Origin: an uncultured Ruminococcus sp.
GTDB lineage: Bacteria > Bacillota > Clostridia > Oscillospirales > Acutalibacteraceae
NCBI GenBank assembly: GCA_946414115.1
Contig: CAMKNF010000095.1
Coordinates: 1-7,637 of the forward strand
Length of the DNA stretch: 7,637 bases
Reading direction: 5' to 3'
Part shown: positions 1-5,566 of the stretch, in pieces
Layout of the letters: every line of letters starts with the position of its first letter
How positions within the stretch are numbered: the stretch's first letter is position 1
Notes under the pieces: model-generated
What the model was told of the DNA's origin: nothing
Seen by the model: only the letters and a program-made list of their open reading frames with translations
Databases searched by the model: none
Position numbers and translations under genes: made by a program

Positions 1-2605
1 CCGAATACAGAATACTTCCGTATCCGCCTGCATTATCTATATCATCATTAAAGAAATGTCCTGCTTGTTCATCATACTGCCTTTTAAAAACGGTAAAATG
101 CTTATATTCTGTATCATACCATTTCATTTTATCGTTCCAAGTGGATTTTTCTTGTTGGTTAGTAGTACCGTGATAAGCCTTTATAGTATATCCGTTTTCC
201 TTTGCCGCTTCATCAACAAGCTTCTGCGCTGTTTCAAGGTCATTGTTTTTTACGGCTTCAAAGTATTTATTGTCTATTGAATCATCAACCGAGTGCTTGA
301 CATTGTTATTATTTTGTGGTAGATTATTTTTAGCAACATTGGGATTTATGTGCGAGCCCCTTTTGCTTTTTGCATTTGAGGGCACTACGCCGTGCCCTAA
401 GTTGCTTATTTTATTTTTATTACCATTGACTTTGGTGTTTTCATGTGATAAGCTATCATTAGAAAGCATAGGAGAAGCAAGAGCCGTTTCGGACGTTGTC
501 TTTGGGGATTTTTCATCAAAGGCTTGCGTAACTGTGCTTTTGTTTTTTTGTATATATGCAGATACAACCCACATCCTTTTAAACCTATTTTCAGGTGCAG
601 CAACAACAACATAATAAGTTCCATTTATCTTTTTAGTATATTTAAGCATATAAGCTGGTTTATTGTTTTTATCCATAAACTCTATACTTAATATAGGTTC
701 ACCTTTTTCATCTCTTAAAATATCAACATCATCGTATTCTGACAGAACATAGCTCATTCTTGCAATGTCTTTAATATTTTTCATTGACTTATCCTGTTTG
801 CCGTTTTCACCGTGTCTATTCAAAATATGTTCAACAGTTGAAGTGTTAATTGAATTTCTATATCCTGTAACGTCTATTCCAAGAAGTTTTTTTATATCTT
901 TTATTTGTTTTTCTGAAACATTTGAAATAGCTAATCTTTGAAAATTTTGATTTCCATTTTTTACTTCTGAAACAAATTCAATAATATCGTTATTTACGCT
1001 GTTAAGATATTCCTTGATAACCGTTTGCATATTATAAGGATATGAATTAATTTTACTAAACTTAATTCCGCTTTCTGCAAACACAACATCCTTCCTATCA
1101 ATGTCCGGACGGGTGTTATTTTTTTGCTCTGTTTCCGTATTTTCCGCTGCGCTTGCTCTCTGCTCGTTGAGCTTCCTTGTGCTTTCAAACGCTTTTTCAA
1201 GCCTTACTGCAAGCTCATTGAGTGCCTCTATATTGTCAATCCAAGGCTGTGCCTGTTTATTATGCGCCTGAATGCCTACACCCTTAATAAAGTCATACGC
1301 CGCCTTTGCGATTTTCTTCAGCGCACTAGCAACCTTTTTCAGAATTCCCTTGTTTTCTTCAAGGCTCAACGCACTCTTGATTGCCGCCTCGTCCGTTGCA
1401 ATTGCCATTACCGTCTGGCACACAAGCTCCTCTAATGCAGCATCTTCAGAGCGTACGCTGTCGCCCCACTTGACTTTTATATCATCAAGCAGGTTGTCAA
1501 TATTCTCACCTTTAGAAACAAGGTAGTTTGTAATAAAGGTACATAGTGCGTGGTACTCCGCAGGATTGTCCGCCGCAACGCCGTGTACTGCTTCGTGGAG
1601 CGATACCGAAAGCATATAGCTGTCGTGCACCTCTGCGTTTATGTATATCTTTCCGTCATTTGGATTATATCCGCCGTTTGCGTTTTCATCTCCCGTTCTC
1701 TCACCCATTCGGTCAGTCAGCACAATCTCTCTGCCGGTTTTGTCGGCAACCGCCTGTAGTACGGCAAGCTGTTCATCAGTTACCTTTACGCTGTCCTCCG
1801 AACCGGGGTCAACATAAACCTTACTGTTTATAGAGTTGCTTTCACCGGGCATTCTTATCCTCTGTTGCTTGTTTGACTTGTCACGGGTATCAACCTTAAA
1901 ATCGTTGTTTCCCGACTGAATGGCAGAATATGCAACGCCTGCACCAAGAATATTAATCTCTCTTGTAAAATTGCCGCTTTTCTTAATGCTGTCGTACGTT
2001 ACGCCCTTTACACCGTAAGAGTATAATCTTTCAAAACTCTCTGAATACTCTGCAACATCGGCAGTTTTTCCTCTTGACTTGCTTCTTTTTACATAATCTT
2101 CATACTGCGACAAATACACTCTTGCGCCGATTGTGTCAAAGTTTTTCGCATAATCAAACAGATTATTATAATATGGAACAGATGTTCTGATGTCGTCTGC
2201 ATCATATAAATCTCCGTTGTCAGAAAGCAACACAACAGTATTATCATCGGAATTAAAGTCCCTTGAACTGCTCTTTATTCCGACAATATTAATACGTTCT
2301 CCTGTTTTTGAAATCTTCGCTCCCAAGCCGTGAGGATAATTCTCGCCAAAAGCCTTTGTGTCGGTGTATTTCACCTCGCTGCCTGACGTTTTAGTATTCT
2401 TTTTCTCTCCGTTTAATTCAAAATTTTGGTCAATAATATTCTGCTTGTCTGTACCTGTAAGCTCCGAAAGGTCCTGTGAATAGTATTCTTGCTGTGACCG
2501 CAAGGGTATTCTTGCTGTGACCACAAGGGTATTCTTACTGTGAGTACAAGGGTATTCTTGCTGTGACTGCAAGGGTATTCCGACATTTTTACATAATATA
2601 TACAC
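1..2605 (-). CDS. Phage polyvalent protein with metallopeptidase, BECR-nuclease and ART-like domains (3' end outside window)
   Basis: Reading the minus strand, one frame stays open from a stop at 2651-2653 to the left edge, over 860 codons with no stop. No ATG lies near its 5' end; I use the in-frame GTG at 2605-2603, a weak choice. Counting from there, about residues 1-40 come from the 23-bp repeats. Residues 337-341 are HEAVH in a conserved-looking context (INAEVHDSYMLSVSLHEAVH), a zincin metallopeptidase motif. About 570-690 resembles the phage BECR-fold nuclease/MuF C-terminal families (EHILNRHG, then DKSM, GTYYVVVAAPENR, WVVSAYI). From about 805, KAYHGTT followed by F..F and AGHFF resembles the ART domain of polyvalent proteins, cut by the window edge. 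Such proteins are known from phages and conjugative elements, where they are thought to be injected with the DNA and to counter host defences. The multidomain reading is well supported; the exact families rest on motif recognition. Base composition changes sharply near 1120, inside the gene. Confidence 0.8.
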   Translation of the reverse strand, partial: MYILCKNVGIPLQSQQEYPCTHSKNTLVVTARIPLRSQQEYYSQDLSELTGTDKQNIIDQNFELNGEKKNTKTSGSEVKYTDTKAFGENYPHGLGAKISKTGERINIVGIKSSSRDFNSDDNTVVLLSDNGDLYDADDIRTSVPYYNNLFDYAKNFDTIGARVYLSQYEDYVKRSKSRGKTADVAEYSESFERLYSYGVKGVTYDSIKKSGNFTREINILGAGVAYSAIQSGNNDFKVDTRDKSNKQQRIRMPGESNSINSKVYVDPGSEDSVKVTDEQLAVLQAVADKTGREIVLTDRMGERTGDENANGGYNPNDGKIYINAEVHDSYMLSVSLHEAVHGVAADNPAEYHALCTFITNYLVSKGENIDNLLDDIKVKWGDSVRSEDAALEELVCQTVMAIATDEAAIKSALSLEENKGILKKVASALKKIAKAAYDFIKGVGIQAHNKQAQPWIDNIEALNELAVRLEKAFESTRKLNEQRASAAENTETEQKNNTRPDIDRKDVVFAESGIKFSKINSYPYNMQTVIKEYLNSVNNDIIEFVSEVKNGNQNFQRLAISNVSEKQIKDIKKLLGIDVTGYRNSINTSTVEHILNRHGENGKQDKSMKNIKDIARMSYVLSEYDDVDILRDEKGEPILSIEFMDKNNKPAYMLKYTKKINGTYYVVVAAPENRFKRMWVVSAYIQKNKSTVTQAFDEKSPKTTSETALASPMLSNDSLSHENTKVNGNKNKISNLGHGVVPSNAKSKRGSHINPNVAKNNLPQNNNNVKHSVDDSIDNKYFEAVKNNDLETAQKLVDEAAKENGYTIKAYHGTTNQQEKSTWNDKMKWYDTEYKHFTVFKRQYDEQAGHFFNDDIDNAGGYGSILYS
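2486..2577. repeat. Four tandem copies of a 23-bp repeat
   Basis: Four head-to-tail 23-bp units begin at 2486, 2509, 2532 and 2555. Each starts TTCTTRCTGTGA and ends ACAAGGGTA or GCAAGGGTA on the plus strand. Differences are confined mostly to the middle, with unit 3 the most divergent. Units 1 and 4 carry a small dyad, CTTGC...GCAAG. Partial unit ends flank the array on both sides. There are no spacers, so it is not CRISPR. The array lies inside the 5' end of the minus-strand gene. Because 23 is not a multiple of three, each copy gained or lost shifts the reading frame. Confidence 0.95.
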
Positions 2606-2735
2606 ATCTAAATAAAAATCAATTGAAGATTCTTTTTTTGTTTTTAAAATTCATCGTTATCTTATTCATTTCAAATTTTCTTTTTCTAATTTCTATATAA
2701 AATCAGATAACTTTAGTATAAGTTATAAAATTATT

Positions 2736-2772
2736 ACATAAAACATCTATAGATTAAAAACGTGTTTTATGT
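2736..2772. other. AT-rich inverted repeat upstream of the defence operon
   Basis: ACATAAAACA (2736-2745) and its exact reverse complement TGTTTTATGT (2763-2772) form a 10-bp stem with a 17-base loop. On the plus strand it is followed by TTTTATTC. It ends 8 bases before the -35 box of the ATPase promoter. It could be a weak terminator or a regulator site. The stem is mostly A-T pairs, so chance in AT-rich DNA is possible. The rest of 2608-2735 is AT-rich and shows no gene or convincing promoter for the minus-strand gene. Confidence 0.35.
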
Positions 2773-2780
2773 TTTTATTC

Positions 2781-2809
2781 TTGATTTTTTTGAGTTTTTG
2801 CGGTATAAT
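2781..2809 (+). promoter_or_regulatory. Sigma-70/SigA-type promoter of the ATPase-TOPRIM operon
   Basis: TTGATT at 2781-2786 and a perfect TATAAT at 2804-2809 are separated by 17 bases. Transcription should begin near 2816, about 36 bases before the ATPase start codon. It lies inside the longest open version of the ATPase frame, which argues for the later start at 2852. Confidence 0.7.
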
Positions 2810-2851
2810 AAATGTATAAGATTAATATTTGCGAGAATAAAGGTGAAAAGT

Positions 2852-4057
2852 ATGAAAATCTTAAAAATAGTTGCTTCGGGACTTCCTTTGTTTGCAGATA
2901 AATGTGAAATTGATTTTGTTGCACAGCAAAGAGTAACCGAAGATAATGCTGAAAAAATGAGTTGCTTGTTCTCTGCGAAAGGTCAAAGCTATTATCAAAA
3001 CAATGTAATGGCATACATCGGTATCAATGCTTCAGGCAAAACAACGCTTTTAAAGCTTATTACTTTTGTATGCGAGCTTGTCAATAATGTACCTGTAAAC
3101 AACATAAAATGTCGAGAAATTCTTGATGGAATAGGAGAAAATGATAAAGTTGTTTTTGATACTTATTTTTATGCCGATAATAACTCTACCTACCCATTTA
3201 CGAAAGACGGTGCGATAAATTGGTTGAATACAGTTATAGCTAAAGAAAAAGGTAAATTTGTTGTCAAGTATGAAACCTTGAAATCAAAACCCTTATCTAA
3301 GGTAAACAGCAAAAAAACATTGTTTGATTTTACAAACTGCGAAATCAATTTATCAAGAAACATTAACTCCGAATACTTGCTTGATGACCTTAGCATTATG
3401 GTCGCTTTTAACAAGAAAAATAAAGAAGAATTAATTATTACTGATATGCTTCAGTACACAAACATCAATCAGTTAAGCATTTCTAAAGATTGTCCCCCGG
3501 AACTTATTGCTTTCTTTGATCCGAGTGTTGAATATCTAAAGGTTAAGAAAAAAGGGCAAGATACAGATATTTCTCTTAAATTCAAAGGAAAGCCGGAATT
3601 GATATTAAATCAATTTTCAGACCTTAATCGCTATCTTTCATCAGGTACTATTAAAGGTATCAACACATTTTTAAATGCAGTAAAGATATTTGAAACAGGA
3701 GGATACTTGATTGTAGATGAGCTCGAAAATCACTTTAATCGTGAAATTGTTTCAACTCTTATTCGTTTCTTTATGGATAAAAAGGTTAATTCCAAAGGTG
3801 CTATGCTTATCTTTTCAACTCACTATTCTGAACTTCTTGACGAGTTTGAGAGAAATGACAACACATATATTGTTCGCAACAAAGACGGCATAAAAGCTGA
3901 AAACCTTGCAGGATTGTTAAAGAGAAATGATATAAAGAAAAGCGAAGCATATCAAAGCGGATTTTTAGAGGGTACCGCACCGATGTATGATGCGTATATA
4001 AACCTAAAGAAAAGCCTTATTGCTAATTGCAAGGAGGGCACTGATGGAACTTACTAA
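2852..4057 (+). CDS. AAA/ABC-type ATPase of a two-gene putative defence system
   Basis: The protein has 401 residues. The frame opens earlier, at 2762, but that start precedes the promoter. The ATG at 2852 has AAAGGTG upstream and gives the usual ATPase beginning (MKILKIVASG). The Walker A motif is GINASGKT (57-64), just after an AIGI-like strand (VMAYI). A signature-like LSSGT lies at 262-266, Walker B at 285-290 (YLIVDE, acidic D289/E290), and a switch histidine at 324 in FSTHY. This order matches the AAA_15/AAA_21 ATPases found in OLD nucleases, AbiL/RloA and PARIS AriA. The central segment, about 70-250, is the variable insertion between the two halves of the fold. In those systems the ATPase senses infection and controls a partner nuclease. 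The gene overlaps the next one by 14 bases, so both are probably made together. The ATPase fold is clear; the defence role is inference from the pairing. Confidence 0.9.
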   Translation: MKILKIVASGLPLFADKCEIDFVAQQRVTEDNAEKMSCLFSAKGQSYYQNNVMAYIGINASGKTTLLKLITFVCELVNNVPVNNIKCREILDGIGENDKVVFDTYFYADNNSTYPFTKDGAINWLNTVIAKEKGKFVVKYETLKSKPLSKVNSKKTLFDFTNCEINLSRNINSEYLLDDLSIMVAFNKKNKEELIITDMLQYTNINQLSISKDCPPELIAFFDPSVEYLKVKKKGQDTDISLKFKGKPELILNQFSDLNRYLSSGTIKGINTFLNAVKIFETGGYLIVDELENHFNREIVSTLIRFFMDKKVNSKGAMLIFSTHYSELLDEFERNDNTYIVRNKDGIKAENLAGLLKRNDIKKSEAYQSGFLEGTAPMYDAYINLKKSLIANCKEGTDGTY

Positions 4058-4562
4058 ATATGTAGCTTGTATTTGTGAAGGAGCATCCGAAAAGACCGTA
4101 ATTGAACTTCTGCTTGATAATGACAAATTGATTTTCACTTATGACGATTTGCTTGAAGGCGAGCTGCTTCGTTGCAGAGGTGCCCAAGCATTTGAAAAGC
4201 AACACTTGAGAAAAGGTTTTACCGACAAAATTACTGTTTTGAGAATTTTGGATTCACGCAGAGAGAATTTCAAGCTCAGCAAAGCTTATGCACATAAAAT
4301 AGATGTAGTCAATGTTATTACAGCACCGGAAATTGAAATGCTTGTTATCTTTTCTGAAGGAAAATACAATGAGTATAAAAAATCCGGTAAAAAACCGAGT
4401 ATCTACTGCAAAGAGGATTTGAAGTTCGGTGATGTAAAAAGTGCCAAGTTCTTGAGAGAATATTTTAAGGATATAAACCGTCTTGTCAATGCGGTTAACG
4501 AATACAAACGAGTATCTAAAGTAAGAGCAGATGAATATGCACTTGCAGATTTAATTAAATAA
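4044..4562 (+). CDS. Small RloB-like TOPRIM protein, likely effector partner of the ATPase
   Basis: The protein has 172 residues. The ATG at 4044 has AAGGAGG six bases upstream; an in-frame ATG at 4020 lacks such a site. The N-terminus reads YVACICEGASEKTVIELLL, a hydrophobic strand ending in CEG.SE (E12, E16), the usual first acidic site of TOPRIM/RloB proteins. A second strand ends in LRILDSRRE (D70, R72), and ITAPEIEMLVIF (P95, E96, E98) resembles the PxFExW segment of RloB. These three blocks in this order support an RloB-like TOPRIM nuclease fold, shorter than typical RloB or AriB. In AbiL, PARIS and OLD-type systems the TOPRIM part cuts nucleic acid when its ATPase is triggered. The stop is followed 13 bases later by a terminator hairpin, so this is the last gene of the operon. 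Some databases may label relatives differently; I see no methylase motif (no DPPY/NPPY). Confidence 0.75.
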   Translation: MELTKYVACICEGASEKTVIELLLDNDKLIFTYDDLLEGELLRCRGAQAFEKQHLRKGFTDKITVLRILDSRRENFKLSKAYAHKIDVVNVITAPEIEMLVIFSEGKYNEYKKSGKKPSIYCKEDLKFGDVKSAKFLREYFKDINRLVNAVNEYKRVSKVRADEYALADLIK

Positions 4563-4575
4563 AATTCAATATTAT

Positions 4576-4618
4576 TGAGCCTACTTATCATTCGCATAGG
4601 TAGGCTCATACAATTTTC
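4576..4618 (+). terminator. Terminator of the ATPase-TOPRIM operon
   Basis: TGAGCCTACTTAT (4576-4588) pairs with ATAGGTAGGCTCA (4596-4608) over 13 positions, one being a G-T pair, around a 7-base loop. The following tract, TACAATTTTCA, is only moderately T-rich. It lies 13 bases past the TOPRIM stop codon. Confidence 0.75.
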
Positions 4619-4628
4619 ACTGTCTTTT

Positions 4629-4678
4629 GGTTTAGTAACTGACAGTTATATACTTGTCTGTCAAAACAGTACTAAACC
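4629..4678. repeat. Long nested imperfect palindrome
   Basis: The outer arms are GGTTTAGTAACTG (4629-4641) and CAGTACTAAACC (4667-4678), complementary except for one extra base. Nested inside, TGACAG (4640-4645) pairs with CTGTCA (4658-4663). The right half overlaps a candidate -35 box (4658-4663). It could be an operator, a recombinase site, a remnant of a miniature element, or a second hairpin for the upstream operon. No T-run follows directly. Confidence 0.6.
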
Positions 4679-4686
4679 CTTATAAA
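4658..4686 (+). promoter_or_regulatory. Candidate promoter overlapping the palindrome
   Basis: CTGTCA (4658-4663) and TATAAA (4681-4686) are 17 bases apart. The -10 is good and the -35 is a 4 of 6 match. A transcript would start near 4693 and meet the terminator at 4770-4796 before reaching the small gene at 4843. I found no better promoter for that gene. Confidence 0.3.
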
Positions 4687-4769
4687 ATCTGCGGTTGAGC
4701 AAATATGCATTTATAGCTGATTTAGAGTGGCGGTTAGATTTCCAAAGTATGCAGAAGTTACTGTTGTTC

Positions 4770-4796
4770 ACTCGGTTTGTTACCGAGTATTTTTAT
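4770..4796 (+). terminator. Intrinsic terminator upstream of the 60-aa gene
   Basis: ACTCGGT (4770-4776) and ACCGAGT (4782-4788) form a perfect 7-bp stem with a 5-base loop, followed by ATTTTTATT. It could end a short RNA started near 4693, back up the upstream operon terminator, or act as an attenuator in the leader of the downstream gene. Confidence 0.75.
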
Positions 4797-4842
4797 TGCA
4801 AATAAAAAAGTTTATATTATTTTCTTTTCGGAGGTCGATTTT

Positions 4843-5025
4843 ATGAACAAACAACAGATTGAGGAATTCAGACAGAAATACATTAATAATCCTCCCAAAG
4901 GTATGTCTAGGAAAGATATTAGGAAAATGTCCGACGATGACCTTCTTGATATGGATTATTTCTTAAATGAGAATGAAGATTATATTTTCTTTAGCGAGGA
5001 TTCAGAAGGTTTCTTTATTTTTTAA
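4843..5025 (+). CDS. Small acidic protein of unknown function (60 aa)
   Basis: The ATG at 4843 has GGAGG eight bases upstream; an earlier in-frame ATG at 4777 lies inside a terminator stem-loop and is unlikely. The 60-residue protein has a mixed-charge N-terminal half (MSRKDIRKMSDDDLLDMDYF in the middle) and a strongly acidic C-terminal half. From residue 30 on there are 11 Asp/Glu and no Lys/Arg, and it ends in aromatic residues (GFFIF). I see no signal peptide, membrane segment or known motif. Terminators lie on both sides, so it is probably a single-gene unit. The polarised charge would fit an inhibitor, antitoxin or DNA-mimic type of small phage protein, but nothing in the sequence establishes that. 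The ribosome binding site and terminator make it a real gene with good probability. Confidence 0.7.
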   Translation: MNKQQIEEFRQKYINNPPKGMSRKDIRKMSDDDLLDMDYFLNENEDYIFFSEDSEGFFIF

Positions 5026-5048
5026 CCTTCTGTATCTTTCTTCCTTGC

Positions 5049-5080
5049 GCCTGCTTTTCGCAGGCTTTTATTTTTTCTTC
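5049..5080 (+). terminator. Intrinsic terminator of the 60-aa gene
   Basis: GCCTGC (5049-5054) and GCAGGC (5060-5065) form a perfect GC-rich 6-bp stem with a TTTTC loop, followed by TTTTATTTTTTCTTC. It starts 23 bases after the stop codon at 5025. Confidence 0.9.
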
Positions 5081-5106
5081 TCTTTTCGAACAGTTTTCTA
5101 TAAAGG

Positions 5107-5138
5107 GACAAATTGTCTACGTTTAGGTATTGGACAAT
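5107..5138. repeat. GACAA-containing dyads
   Basis: GACAAATTGTC (5107-5117) is an odd palindrome. Its half ATTGTC (5112-5117) is inverted again as GACAAT (5133-5138). The arrangement suggests a protein-binding or recombination site upstream of the toxin locus, but no partner site or recombinase gene is visible in the window. Chance is possible. Confidence 0.3.
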
Positions 5139-5183
5139 TAAAAGGTTAGTATGTGAAAATAATTCATATTACTGTTAAAAATG

Positions 5184-5214
5184 TTGTTTATAAGTGATAA
5201 CATATAACTATAGA
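5184..5214 (+). promoter_or_regulatory. Weak candidate promoter of the toxin mRNA
   Basis: TTGTTT (5184-5189) and TATAGA (5209-5214) are 19 bases apart; TATAAC at 5203-5208 is an alternative -10. This is far weaker than the opposing antisense promoter, as is common where an antitoxin RNA must be in excess. A transcript would carry a leader of about 120 bases with hairpins at 5229-5241, 5290-5304 and 5304-5330. Confidence 0.25.
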
Positions 5215-5247
5215 AAACAATGCCATTTAGCCTTTTAGGCTTTATGG

Positions 5248-5275
5248 GATTACAGGGAAGTTAAGGCGGTTAGCA
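5248..5275 (+). repeat. Left arm of inverted repeat flanking the toxin locus
   Basis: It contains GATTACAGGG (5248-5257) and GCGGTTAGCA (5266-5275). Both blocks recur exactly, in inverted orientation and the same order, in the right arm at 5475-5506. The arms enclose the toxin ORF and the shared terminator. In the toxin mRNA this arm lies in the 5' leader. Confidence 0.85.
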
Positions 5276-5342
5276 TTATCCGACTACCCACCTGCGTTGC
5301 AGGTTAGATGAAAGCATTGGCTTAATCTAAGGGAAAGGAGAA

Positions 5343-5408
5343 ATGCAATTACCGATTATGGAATACATAATATGTTTTACACTTTTAGTAACAATATTGT
5401 GGTACTAA
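5343..5408 (+). CDS. Tiny hydrophobic peptide, putative type I (holin-like) toxin, perhaps truncated by a stop codon
   Basis: A 21-codon ORF follows a purine-rich site (GGGAAAGGAG, 5331-5340). The spacing to the ATG is unusually short from GGAG, more normal from AAGGG. The peptide is MQLPIMEYIICFTLLVTILWY. Residues 8-20 would form one membrane segment and only E7 is charged. Small single-pass peptides opposed by an antisense RNA are known type I toxins (TxpA/RatA, Fst, BsrG), which act at the membrane. After the TAA at 5406-5408 the frame stays open for 18 codons to 5465, starting KTKTNN. That would supply the basic tail such toxins usually have, so the present form may be a nonsense-truncated version of a 40-residue toxin. 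A hairpin (TTAGAT/ATCTAA, 5304-5330) sits immediately before the ribosome binding site. The class assignment comes from layout and hydrophobicity, not from a recognised family member. Confidence 0.55.
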   Translation: MQLPIMEYIICFTLLVTILWY

Positions 5409-5449
5409 AAGACAAAAACAAATAACCGCCCAACTGCACATTGGACGGT
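5402..5449 (-). terminator. Terminator of the antisense RNA
   Basis: ACCGCCCAA (5425-5433) and TTGGACGGT (5441-5449) form a 9-position stem with one mismatch and a 7-base loop. On the minus strand the stem is followed by TATTTGTTTTTGTCTTTT, a good T-tract. On the plus strand the trailing sequence is not T-rich, so it should stop the antisense RNA better than the toxin mRNA. Confidence 0.75.
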
Positions 5450-5502
5450 CATTAATGAAAAATAACTAATATTGTGCTAACCGCTTTTAACGGTTGCCCT
5501 GT
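5410..5502 (-). ncRNA. Putative antisense antitoxin RNA
   Basis: A perfect consensus promoter (5537-5509, minus strand) would start an RNA near 5502, and the hairpin plus T-tract at 5449-5402 would end it. That gives a transcript of roughly 90-100 bases. It contains a 5' hairpin (AACCG/CGGTT, 5495-5480) and the terminator hairpin. It is complementary to the region just 3' of the toxin ORF, including the possible read-through tail. This resembles type I loci in which toxin mRNA and antitoxin overlap at their 3' ends. No protein of useful length is encoded on this strand here, which supports an RNA product. Confidence 0.6.
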
Positions 5503-5506
5503 AATC
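5475..5506 (-). repeat. Right arm of inverted repeat flanking the toxin locus
   Basis: TGCTAACCGC (5475-5484) and CCCTGTAATC (5497-5506) are exact reverse complements of blocks in the left arm (5266-5275 and 5248-5257). Only the segment between the blocks differs in length and sequence. This arm forms the first bases of the antisense RNA, so both RNAs carry near-identical leader sequence. Confidence 0.85.
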
Positions 5507-5508
5507 TT

Positions 5509-5537
5509 ATTATATATTATTCAAAATCAGATGTCAA
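5509..5537 (-). promoter_or_regulatory. Perfect consensus promoter of the antisense RNA
   Basis: On the minus strand TTGACA (5537-5532) and TATAAT (5514-5509) are separated by exactly 17 bases. Every position of both boxes matches the SigA/sigma-70 consensus. It points away from the lipoprotein gene and towards the toxin ORF, and the only sequence before a terminator is the antisense RNA. Confidence 0.85.
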
Positions 5538-5566
5538 TATACACGACTTAAAAAGGAGGTCATTGT

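Noticed and set aside
243..1833. Several plus-strand reading frames of 70-123 codons
   Set aside because: They lie opposite the long minus-strand gene, have no good ribosome binding sites, and their products are low-complexity Leu/Phe/Cys- or Arg-rich sequence typical of antisense shadows.
2486..2577. CRISPR array
   Set aside because: The 23-bp units are directly adjacent with no spacers, and no cas genes are present.
2413..2607. Minus-strand 64-codon ORF across the repeats
   Set aside because: It has an ATG, but its product is the repeat translation followed by out-of-frame toxin-gene sequence. I treat it as part of the frame-switch question, not as a separate gene.
4044..4562. DNA methylase
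   Set aside because: Relatives of such small partner proteins might be labelled this way, but no SAM-binding FxGxG or DPPY/NPPY motif is present; acidic TOPRIM-like blocks fit better.
5107..5138. Integrase attachment site
   Set aside because: The dyad is suggestive, but there is no second copy, no tRNA gene and no recombinase in the window.
5221..5342. Riboswitch or T-box upstream of the tiny ORF
   Set aside because: There are several hairpins but no recognisable conserved riboswitch core or T-box sequence; the leader is better explained as the toxin mRNA 5' region.
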